A stretch of 14,053 nucleotides of DNA, taken from Bacillota bacterium. Its GTDB lineage: Bacteria > Bacillota > Clostridia > Acetivibrionales > DSM-1351. Below are positions 7,652 to 13,930 of the stretch, piece after piece (positions within the stretch are counted from its first letter, which is position 1; the number at the start of each line of letters is the position of its first letter). Location: NCBI GenBank assembly GCA_023395575.1, contig JAEWZA010000060.1, positions 1 to 14,053 of the forward strand. Direction: 5' to 3'. Position numbers and translations under genes: made by a program. Below the pieces are notes generated by a model. It did no database searches, was not told the DNA's origin, and saw nothing but the letters and a program-made list of their open reading frames with translations.

Positions 7652-8452
7652 ATGGGTGAGGTAATTGTAATTACGTCTGGCAAAGGCGGTGTTGGTAAAA
7701 CAACAACAACTGCAAATATTGGCACAGGTCTGGCACTTGCTGGTAAGAAAGTAGTGCTTATAGATACTGATATTGGACTAAGAAATCTTGATGTTGTAAT
7801 GGGATTGGAAAATAGAATAGTATATGACCTTGTAGATGTAATTGATGGTGTATGCAGATTTAAACAGGCATTGATAAAGGATAAAAGGTATGACGGTTTG
7901 TATCTTCTTCCAGCTGCTCAAACCAGAGATAAATCAGCTGTAACACCAGAACAAATGATTAATTTAGTTACTGAATTAAAGAATGAATTTGACTACATCA
8001 TAATTGATTGTCCTGCAGGTATTGAACAAGGCTTTAAAAATGCAATTGCTGGAGCAAATAGAGCAATTGTTGTAACAACACCAGAGGTTTCAGCAGTAAG
8101 GGATGCTGACCGTATTGTGGGTCTTTTAGAAGCAAATGAGCTAAGGAATCCAAAACTCCTCATTAACAGAGTAAGAATCGACATGGTAAAACGCGGTGAT
8201 ATGATGAGTATTGATGATATTATTGATATTCTTGCTATTGACTTAATAGGTGTAGTTCCTGATGATGAAAAAATTGTTATTTCAACTAATAGAGGTGAGC
8301 CTGCAGTTAACGACGATAAATCATTAGCAGGACAAGCTTACCGTAATGTGACCAAGAGAATACAGGGTGAGGAAGTTCCGATAATGAACCTTGAAAACGA
8401 TGACGGATTTTTATTTAAGTTCAAAAAATTGTTAGGGTTTAAAACTACATAA
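7652..8452 (+). CDS. minD: Septum site-determining ATPase MinD
   Basis: MinD is a ParA/MinD-type ATPase that binds the membrane in its ATP dimer form and recruits MinC and MinE. The deviant Walker A motif SGKGGVGKTT (residues 9-18) has both the signature lysine K11 and K16. The LIDTDIGLRNLD switch region is at 36-47 and the Walker B-type DCPAGIE at 119-125. The C-terminus (GFLFKFKKLLGFKTT, 252-266) is an amphipathic, lysine-rich membrane-targeting helix. The 266-residue length is standard. GGAGG lies seven bases before the ATG. A near-consensus promoter precedes it, and minE starts 13 bases after its stop with the minE ribosome binding site overlapping the minD stop. Confidence 0.97.
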   Translation: MGEVIVITSGKGGVGKTTTTANIGTGLALAGKKVVLIDTDIGLRNLDVVMGLENRIVYDLVDVIDGVCRFKQALIKDKRYDGLYLLPAAQTRDKSAVTPEQMINLVTELKNEFDYIIIDCPAGIEQGFKNAIAGANRAIVVTTPEVSAVRDADRIVGLLEANELRNPKLLINRVRIDMVKRGDMMSIDDIIDILAIDLIGVVPDDEKIVISTNRGEPAVNDDKSLAGQAYRNVTKRIQGEEVPIMNLENDDGFLFKFKKLLGFKTT

Positions 8453-8465
8453 GGAGGTAAACAGT

Positions 8466-8750
8466 ATGCTGATTGATTTTTCAAAAATCTTTGGCAGATC
8501 AAAACCATCAAAGGATGTAGCCAAAGAAAGATTGCAATTAGTTCTTATTCACGATAGAGCAAATGTATCTCCTGAGTTTTTAGATATGATAAAAGGAGAA
8601 ATTATAAAGGTAATTCAGCATTATATGGAAATAGACGAAAGAGCTCTTGATATTCAGCTTACAAGAACAAAAAGTGAGGATGGAGATAGAGTTGTTCCGG
8701 CGTTGATAGCTAATATACCTATAAGAAATGTAAGAAATGCAGGTAAATAA
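8466..8750 (+). CDS. minE: Cell division topological specificity factor MinE
   Basis: MinE stimulates MinD ATPase activity and displaces MinC, generating pole-to-pole oscillation in species that have it. The 94-residue protein has a short N-terminal membrane-binding stretch (MLIDFSKIFG), the anti-MinCD region VAKERLQLVLIHDRANV (about 18-34), then the topological specificity domain ending IANIPIRN. The strong AAGGAGGT at 8451-8458 overlaps the minD stop and lies seven bases before the ATG, implying tight coupling with minD. The presence of MinE separates this locus from the Bacillus type, which uses DivIVA/MinJ instead; minE is common in clostridia. Confidence 0.96.
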   Translation: MLIDFSKIFGRSKPSKDVAKERLQLVLIHDRANVSPEFLDMIKGEIIKVIQHYMEIDERALDIQLTRTKSEDGDRVVPALIANIPIRNVRNAGK

Positions 8751-8774
8751 TTTATAAGGTATGTGATTGATAAG

Positions 8775-9161
8775 ATGAACATAGCATTCATGGCTCATGA
8801 TAATAAAAAAGAATTGATGGCTAGTTTTTGCATAGCCTATAAGTCTATTTTGCAGGATCATCATCTTATTGCAACACGGTCTACAGGCATTTTAATCAAC
8901 AAAGCAACGGGACTAAATGTTAATTTGCTGGCCTATGGGAGTTTAGGTTCTCAGCAGCTGTCTGCTAGAATTGCTTGTGATGAGATTGACTTGTTGATTT
9001 ATTTTAGGGATGTAAATGTAGACAATGATGCAAATACTTTTTTGCTGTTTAAACATTGTGATGTAAATAATATTCCCTTTGCCACAAATATAGCAACAGC
9101 TGAGGTTCTAATCAAGGGCTTAGAACGTGAGGACTTAGCTTGGAGAGAGCTGTTGAGATAG
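8775..9161 (+). CDS. mgsA: Methylglyoxal synthase-like protein with altered active site
   Basis: The fold family is clear: NIAFMAHDNKK at the N-terminus, ATRSTG (33-38) matching the phosphate-binding ATGTTG loop, INKATGLNVN, and PFATNIATAE (101-110), as in MgsA, which turns dihydroxyacetone phosphate into methylglyoxal. H8 and D9 (the AHD motif) and D79 (RD motif) remain. The family GGDQQ loop, which carries the catalytic aspartate (Asp71 in E. coli), reads GSLGSQQ, one residue shorter and without Asp. The usual PHEPD stretch with catalytic His and Asp (98 and 101 in E. coli) is replaced by NVDNDANT. Enzymatic activity is therefore doubtful. I chose ATG 8775 (128 residues) because homologues begin there and GTGAT lies seven bases upstream; a GTG at 8763 would add four residues. 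It is the last gene before the terminator. Confidence 0.8.
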   Translation: MNIAFMAHDNKKELMASFCIAYKSILQDHHLIATRSTGILINKATGLNVNLLAYGSLGSQQLSARIACDEIDLLIYFRDVNVDNDANTFLLFKHCDVNNIPFATNIATAEVLIKGLEREDLAWRELLR

Positions 9162-9257
9162 AAATTCCCAAGTAAATTCGAGATTAATAAACAACGTGCT
9201 TTTATTTTTGTATGTAAAAGTCAGCTAAAAACCTTTCTTTCAAGTAAATAAAAGCTT

Positions 9258-9288
9258 AAAAAGCCGAGACATTGTCTTGGCTTTTTAT
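9258..9288 (+). terminator. Rho-independent terminator after the minDE-mgsA unit
   Basis: AAAAAGCCGAGAC (9258-9270) pairs with GTCTTGGCTTTTT (9274-9286) over 13 bp with one G-T wobble around a three-base ATT loop. The 3' arm doubles as a T-run. It lies about 96 bases after the mgsA-like stop. The A-rich 5' arm means it could also work weakly on the minus strand. Confidence 0.88.
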
Positions 9289-9351
9289 TAATCAATTCTT
9301 CTAAGATAGTTATTTTCATTATAAACATCTGTTGTATCATTGTTTATAAAA

Positions 9352-9384
9352 AACGAGGCAAGAAAATGTTCTCCACTTTTATAA
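9352..9384 (+). repeat. 33-bp dispersed repeat, copy 2
   Basis: Same orientation as 331-363, 29 of 33 identical, beginning AACGAGGCAAGAAAAT. It lies between the terminator of the min unit and the spoIVF pair, about 90 bases before the likely start of the M23 gene. Its last bases run into a TATAAT (9380-9385), but no recognisable -35 stands at the right distance. Confidence 0.75.
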
Positions 9385-9471
9385 TTAGGAATAAAATTAA
9401 ATAGAGAAAAATATAATGTAAAGAGGCATGACCCAAAAATGCTGATATCTGCTAAAGAAAGGGTGAGGGGG

Positions 9472-10359
9472 ATGAATGAAATAACAATGAGACCAAAGTA
9501 CTCACGCCATACCGGTGCTCAAAGAAATAGAAGAAGAGAGCCTGACAATGATTTGTTATCAATAACAGTTGCCATACAGTTGCTTGTTGTTGTAGTATTT
9601 TTGTCTGTTTTCGCATTATGTAAAGCTGCAAATACTCCTACAACTAAATTGATTATATCTAAAGTAAATGTTGTTACTACTACTAATTATGATTCAAATA
9701 AGTATATAAAAAAAATGGTTACTGCTTTAGGCATAAATTTGCCAGAAAAGGGACTTCAAGCAGAAAATCTTAAAGATGAAAGCCAACAGCTTCAAGAGTT
9801 TGACAATAACCCAGAGATAAGTGAAAATAACGGTAAATCAGTTGATGATAAGAATTCTAGCGTAAGTATAGATAATAAAGATGATACTTCTGCTGATTCT
9901 GGAAGCATTTCTGATACATCCCAAATAGAGCTTCTAGAAGACTCAGAAATTAAAGCAATAGCAGATAAGTACTCATTTATAATTCCCATAAAGGGTGAGT
10001 ATGTGTCATTGTTTGGTACTAGAACAGATGCGTTTGGTAAGTCGTATTTTCATAGTGGCCTAGACATCAGTGCAAATATGGGAACGTCTATTAAGGCGGC
10101 CCTTGCAGGTGAGGTAATTGAGGTAGGGTCTACACCTGAATATGGAAATTATATAAAACTACAGCATAATGATGGAATGAAAACTATATATGCATTTTGC
10201 TCAACACTTATTGCCAAAAAGGGTCAAAAAATTAATCAAGGTGATGTTATTGCAAAGGTTGGAGATGCTGAAGGGTTGGCAGGTTCGCTACACTTTGAGG
10301 TGTGGAAGGATAATAAAGCAGTTGATCCTGAAAAACTGCTGAATTATCTAAATAAATAG
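9472..10359 (+). CDS. spoIVFA: SpoIVFA-like membrane-anchored degenerate M23 (LytM) protein
   Basis: The 295-residue product has a basic cytoplasmic N-terminus (with RRRE), one transmembrane helix (about 28-50), a low-complexity acidic and serine-rich linker (about 95-160) and a C-terminal M23/LytM domain (about 168-290). The zinc ligands H194 and D198 (HSGLD) and H274 (LHFE) are present. The two catalytic histidines are missing: the usual YAH reads YAF (F242) and the usual HLH reads SLH (S272). It therefore looks like a non-catalytic LytM scaffold, as Bacillus SpoIVFA is. With spoIVFB four bases downstream, a SpoIVFA-like role in holding or regulating the protease during pro-sigma-K processing is the best inference. 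The ATG at 9472 has AGGGTGA five bases upstream; an in-frame ATG at 9439 would add eleven residues. The generic alternative name is M23 family peptidase. Confidence 0.75.
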   Translation: MNEITMRPKYSRHTGAQRNRRREPDNDLLSITVAIQLLVVVVFLSVFALCKAANTPTTKLIISKVNVVTTTNYDSNKYIKKMVTALGINLPEKGLQAENLKDESQQLQEFDNNPEISENNGKSVDDKNSSVSIDNKDDTSADSGSISDTSQIELLEDSEIKAIADKYSFIIPIKGEYVSLFGTRTDAFGKSYFHSGLDISANMGTSIKAALAGEVIEVGSTPEYGNYIKLQHNDGMKTIYAFCSTLIAKKGQKINQGDVIAKVGDAEGLAGSLHFEVWKDNKAVDPEKLLNYLNK

Positions 10360-10363
10360 CCTT

Positions 10364-11242
10364 ATGCTTGATTTGGATATAAAAGTAAGAATAAAGCACA
10401 TTACCTTTAGTATTAATTTACTCACTGTTCCAATTTATATAATTGCTATAATAAGCAGTTTTACTGCTCAATTTTTTATAACAGTAGGATTTATAATTGC
10501 CCATGAATTAGGACATATCGCAGCAGCCTTTATTTCAGGAGCAGAAATATATTGTTTTAGAATTTTACCAGTAGGTGTTAGTGCAACTATAGAAGATTAT
10601 AGCTGTAAGAAAGTTAATAAAATATTTATATATTCAGCCGGCCCATCCGTTAACATAATATTTGCAATCGTAATTTATATCCTTTATGCCTGCCAAGTTA
10701 TTTCTATAGAGTTCACTGTTGGAATCTATATTAACATTTGGCTGGCAGTTTTTAATTTGCTTCCAATATTGCCGTTAGATGGCGGTAAAATAGCTATGGA
10801 AGTACTTTCTGATTATTCGGGACTTTTTAAGACTAGTAAACATATGAAGATAATAACTGTAATTCTTTCAGTAATTATGATTATTTTAGGATTGGTGATT
10901 TTTAAAAATACTTTATATAATGCCAGTTTGGTTATTGTTGGAATATATATTTTGTTAAGTAATACTGAAAGCAGAAAGGAAACAGCCTTAATGAATATCA
11001 AAAATTTGTTATTTAGACGTTCTCGCATATTAAAGCAACGCATTTACCCTATAAGGCAAATTGCTGTTATGAAGGATGTTAAGCTTTCAGAAGTAATAAA
11101 GGCAATGGATTATGCCAATAAGTTTCATATGGTAAATGTGCTCGATGAAAATTTGAAAATTGTCAAGGTGATTTCTGAGCAGGAGATATTAGATGCCATT
11201 ATCATAAATAATATTAATACGGAAATTGGTAAGATATTGTAA
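10364..11242 (+). CDS. spoIVFB: SpoIVFB-type intramembrane metalloprotease (M50) with CBS-like tail
   Basis: Site-2-protease family enzyme that in Bacillus cleaves pro-sigma-K in the mother-cell membrane around the forespore. The 292-residue protein shows several transmembrane helices. The zinc motif HELGH is at 47-51 (E48 catalytic) and the second motif, N131 to D139 (NLLPILPLDGG), supplies the third ligand Asp. After the membrane region, a soluble C-terminus (about 220-292) resembles one CBS domain, which in SpoIVFB senses ATP. It starts only four bases after the upstream M23 gene and has no visible ribosome binding site, so translation probably depends on coupling. Function is inferred from family and neighbour; sigma-K itself is not in the window. 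Confidence 0.9.
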   Translation: MLDLDIKVRIKHITFSINLLTVPIYIIAIISSFTAQFFITVGFIIAHELGHIAAAFISGAEIYCFRILPVGVSATIEDYSCKKVNKIFIYSAGPSVNIIFAIVIYILYACQVISIEFTVGIYINIWLAVFNLLPILPLDGGKIAMEVLSDYSGLFKTSKHMKIITVILSVIMIILGLVIFKNTLYNASLVIVGIYILLSNTESRKETALMNIKNLLFRRSRILKQRIYPIRQIAVMKDVKLSEVIKAMDYANKFHMVNVLDENLKIVKVISEQEILDAIIINNINTEIGKIL

Positions 11243-11442
11243 GGTTCAGATAAATAGCTCAACCTTCATATATAAAAAGTCTTTCGGTACAGAGAAATAT
11301 CCATAGATTTTTGAATAATTGCATTGATAGTATGATAATAAAAAACTCAAGCAGGGGTTTAAAAGCTGTAATATTACCGTATATATAATATGTCGAAATT
11401 CCTGTGTTTCATAAATAGCAGCATTTGTCATAATAGAACGGG

Positions 11443-11471
11443 TTGTGACATAAATTAATTTGAGCTATAAT
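11443..11471 (+). promoter_or_regulatory. Putative sigma-A promoter of the nfnAB operon
   Basis: TTGTGA (11443-11448), a 17-base spacer and a perfect TATAAT (11466-11471) stand about 47 bases before the nfnA start. The -35 matches four of six. The rest of the 275-base gap after spoIVFB (11243-11517) is AT-rich; it holds a weak AAGGTT/AACCTT pairing just after spoIVFB but no convincing terminator. Confidence 0.55.
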
Positions 11472-11517
11472 TATAAGGGTAAGCAATTTTCTGTTCTTTA
11501 TATGGGAGGTATCAAAT

Positions 11518-12363
11518 ATGTATAAAATATTAAAAAAACAAGTATTAAATCCCACTGTAGTTTTAATGGAAATAGATGCTCCATTTATTGCTAAGAAGGC
11601 TGAACCTGGTCAGTTCATAATGCTCCGAATATCTGAATCAGGTGAGAGAATACCTCTTACTGTAGCAGATTATGATAGAGATAAGGGTACAGTAACAATA
11701 ATTTATCAGTTAGTAGGAAAGACTACGCTTGCCTTGTCAGAAATGAATGAGGGAGACTACTTGCTGGATTTTGTAGGACCTTTGGGAACTGCTTCTCATT
11801 TAGATGGATATAAAAAGGTAGCCGTAGTAGGCGGCGGCTTAGGAACTGCCATTGCTTACCCTCAAGCAAAAAAGCTTTATGCATTAGGTGCTGAGGTTCA
11901 TGCAATAACTGGATTCAGAAATAAAGAACTGATTATATTAGAAAAAGAGATGTCAGATGTGAGCCATAAGCTGATAGTTGCAACAGACGATGGATCAAAT
12001 GGAAATAAAGGCTTTGTAACAAATGTGCTAAAACAATTAATTGATGAGGGAAATAACTATGATTTGGTAATTGCTATAGGTCCACTGGTAATGATGAGGG
12101 CTGTAAGCAATTTAACAAAGGAATATGGAATTAAGACTATTATCAGTATGAATTCAATAATGATAGATGGTACAGGAATGTGCGGCGGATGTAGACTTAC
12201 CGTTGGTGGTGAAACAAAATTTGCATGTGTGGATGGACCGGATTTTGATGGACACTTAATTGACTTTGATGAAGCAATGAGAAGACAGGGCATGTACAAA
12301 AGTCAGGAAAAAGAATCGGGAGAGAAGCACACATGTAAGCTTGGAGGTGAAAAAAATGCCTAA
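11518..12363 (+). CDS. nfnA: NfnA/SudB: small subunit of NADH-dependent ferredoxin:NADP+ oxidoreductase
   Basis: The protein is a ferredoxin-NADP reductase-fold flavoprotein with an added [2Fe-2S] site. Visible are the FAD motif ERIPLTVAD (43-51), the nucleotide-binding GGGLGT (105-110), and the cluster motif with C222, C225 (GMCGGCR) and C237 (FACVDGP). In the Thermotoga enzyme an aspartate plus three cysteines hold this cluster; D217 (IDGTG) is the candidate here. It carries FAD and binds NADH. Together with NfnB the complex bifurcates or confurcates electrons between NADPH, NAD+ and ferredoxin in the cytoplasm. The 281-residue length is normal. GGGAGGT lies seven bases before the ATG. It overlaps nfnB by eight bases. 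Older names include SudB and dihydroorotate dehydrogenase electron transfer subunit-like; the pairing with NfnB rules out a PyrK role. Confidence 0.9.
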   Translation: MYKILKKQVLNPTVVLMEIDAPFIAKKAEPGQFIMLRISESGERIPLTVADYDRDKGTVTIIYQLVGKTTLALSEMNEGDYLLDFVGPLGTASHLDGYKKVAVVGGGLGTAIAYPQAKKLYALGAEVHAITGFRNKELIILEKEMSDVSHKLIVATDDGSNGNKGFVTNVLKQLIDEGNNYDLVIAIGPLVMMRAVSNLTKEYGIKTIISMNSIMIDGTGMCGGCRLTVGGETKFACVDGPDFDGHLIDFDEAMRRQGMYKSQEKESGEKHTCKLGGEKNA

Positions 12364-13759
12364 TATGTCTTTAAATAAGGTAAAAATGCCAGAGCAGCAA
12401 CCAGAAATAAGAAACAAGAATTTTAAAGAGGTTGCATTGGGGTATGAAGAAAATATGGCTATTGAGGAGGCACAAAGATGTCTCAATTGTAAAACTAAGC
12501 CTTGTGTTGCGGGGTGCCCTGTAAATGTAAAAATACCAGAGTTTATCCAGCTTGCTGCAGATGGAAAGTTTGAAGAGGCGTACTATAAAATTAGAGAAAC
12601 AAACAGTTTGCCTGCGGTATGCGGTAGAGTTTGTCCTCAAGAAAGTCAATGTGAGCAGCTATGTGTCAGAGCAAAAAAAGGTGAGTCTGTTGGTATAGGA
12701 AGATTGGAAAGATTTGTTGCTGACTGGTATATGAAAAACGTAAGTAAGAATGTAATAAAAGCAGAGAGTAATGGAATCAAGGTAGCAGTTGTTGGCTCAG
12801 GTCCTGCAGGCTTAACCTGTGCTGGAGATCTTGCAAAATTGGGCTATGAGGTCACTATATTTGAGGCTTTTCATGTTCCTGGCGGAGTTCTGATGTACGG
12901 TATACCTGAGTTCCGTTTGCCTAAAGCATTAGTTCAAGAGGAAATTCAAACTGTAAAGGATCTGGGAGTAGATATCAGGACTAATATGGTTATTGGAAAG
13001 GTATTTTCCATTGATGAACTCAAGGAAGAAGGCTACAAGGCAGTATTCATTGGCTCTGGAGCAGGATTGCCAAGCTTTATGGGAATTCCGGGAGAGAACT
13101 ATAATGGTGTATATTCAGCTAATGAGTTTTTAACAAGAATTAATTTAATGAGTGCATATAAATTTCCAGATGCAGATACACCTGTGTTTGTTGGCAAAAA
13201 TGTAGCTGTTGTGGGTGGAGGAAATGTTGCAATGGATGCGGCTAGAAGTGCAAAAAGGCTAGGAGCTGAAAATGTATATATTATATACAGGCGTTCCGAG
13301 GCTGAAATGCCTGCAAGACTAGAGGAGGTTCACCATGCAAAGGAAGAAGGCATAATTTTTAAAGTGCTGACCAATCCTAAACAGATACTTGGAACTGAAG
13401 ACGGTTGGGTTAAAGGAATTGAATGTGTGGAAATGGAGCTTGGAGAGCCGGATAAATCAGGCAGAAGAAGACCTGTAGAAAAGAAGGTCTCTGAACATAT
13501 TATAGATTTGGAAACAGTTATAATTGCAATAGGACAATCTCCTAATCCACTTATTTCAAAAACTACTCCCGGACTTGATATTCAGTCTTGGGGCGGTATA
13601 ATAGTAGAAGAAGAGACAGGAGCAACAAGTAAGGCTGGAGTGTACGCCGGCGGAGATGCTGTAACAGGTGCAGCAACTGTTATTTTGGCAATGGGTGCAG
13701 GAAAGGCGGCGGCGGAGGCTATCCACCAAATGCTTTCAGAAGAGACTAAAAAAGAGTGA
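12356..13759 (+). CDS. nfnB: NfnB/SudA: large subunit, GltD-like flavoprotein with two [4Fe-4S] clusters
   Basis: Often annotated as NADPH-dependent glutamate synthase small subunit, but the nfnA partner and the absence of a GltB-like large subunit mark it as NfnB. From ATG 12356 the protein has 467 residues. The N-terminus carries two four-cysteine cluster motifs: C42, C45, C50, C54 (CLNCKTKPCVAGCP) and C89, C93, C99, C103 (CGRVCPQESQCEQLC). Then come the FAD dinucleotide fold (VVGSGPAGLTCAG, about 145-157), the second dinucleotide fold for NADPH (VVGGGNVAMDAARSAKRLG, about 285-303) and a C-terminal GGDAVTGAATVILAMGAG flavin motif. GGAGGTGA at 12343-12350 lies five bases before the ATG; a TTG at 12341 in the same frame is less likely because it would overlap that site. 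The start overlaps the nfnA stop by eight bases, so the subunits are co-translated. Confidence 0.93.
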   Translation: MPNMSLNKVKMPEQQPEIRNKNFKEVALGYEENMAIEEAQRCLNCKTKPCVAGCPVNVKIPEFIQLAADGKFEEAYYKIRETNSLPAVCGRVCPQESQCEQLCVRAKKGESVGIGRLERFVADWYMKNVSKNVIKAESNGIKVAVVGSGPAGLTCAGDLAKLGYEVTIFEAFHVPGGVLMYGIPEFRLPKALVQEEIQTVKDLGVDIRTNMVIGKVFSIDELKEEGYKAVFIGSGAGLPSFMGIPGENYNGVYSANEFLTRINLMSAYKFPDADTPVFVGKNVAVVGGGNVAMDAARSAKRLGAENVYIIYRRSEAEMPARLEEVHHAKEEGIIFKVLTNPKQILGTEDGWVKGIECVEMELGEPDKSGRRRPVEKKVSEHIIDLETVIIAIGQSPNPLISKTTPGLDIQSWGGIIVEEETGATSKAGVYAGGDAVTGAATVILAMGAGKAAAEAIHQMLSEETKKE

Positions 13760-13806
13760 TTGGAAGCGTAGCGACACTTAGCGACGGAGGAAAGATAGCT
13801 TTGTAT

Positions 13807-13846
13807 GTTTTTGGTAAGCTGCCTTCTAAACAGCGTACCGAAAAAC
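13807..13846 (+). other. Imperfect hairpin downstream of nfnB
   Basis: GTTTTTGGTAAGCTG (13807-13821) pairs with CAGCGTACCGAAAAAC (13831-13846) through blocks of 4, 4 and 6 bp with one mismatch and one bulge, around a nine-base loop. No T-run follows on the plus strand. Upstream, TAGCGAC occurs twice within 20 bases (13771-13788). It could be an RNA 3'-end structure; nothing more is visible. Confidence 0.4.
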
Positions 13847-13880
13847 AATAAAAAATAGCAATGCTTAAATTTGAAGTATA

Positions 13881-13917
13881 AAAAGCAGAGCTTGTATTAG
13901 TTACAAGGTCTGCTTTT
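13881..13917 (+). terminator. Rho-independent terminator of the nfnAB operon
   Basis: AAAAGCAGA (13881-13889) pairs with TCTGCTTTT (13909-13917), and inside it CTTGTA (13891-13896) pairs with TACAAG (13902-13907) around a TTAGT loop, with a single G-G mismatch between the blocks. The tail has four Ts. The near-symmetry allows function on both strands. Confidence 0.8.
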
Positions 13918-13930
13918 GACTTATAAAATG

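Noticed and set aside
11246..11431. 61-codon minus-strand ORF in the spoIVFB-nfnA gap
   Set aside because: No convincing ribosome binding site, no recognised similarity, and AT-rich composition that opens frames easily; not supported as a gene.
11443..11460. Possible Rex or CRP/FNR operator at TTGTGACATAAATTAATT before nfnA
   Set aside because: Only the left half-site resembles these operators; the right half does not match TTAACAA or TCACAA.
12356..13759. Glutamate synthase small subunit (GltD) as the function of the large flavoprotein
   Set aside because: No GltB-type large subunit is adjacent, and the coupled upstream gene is the NfnA-type flavoprotein with a [2Fe-2S] motif, which defines the Nfn pair.
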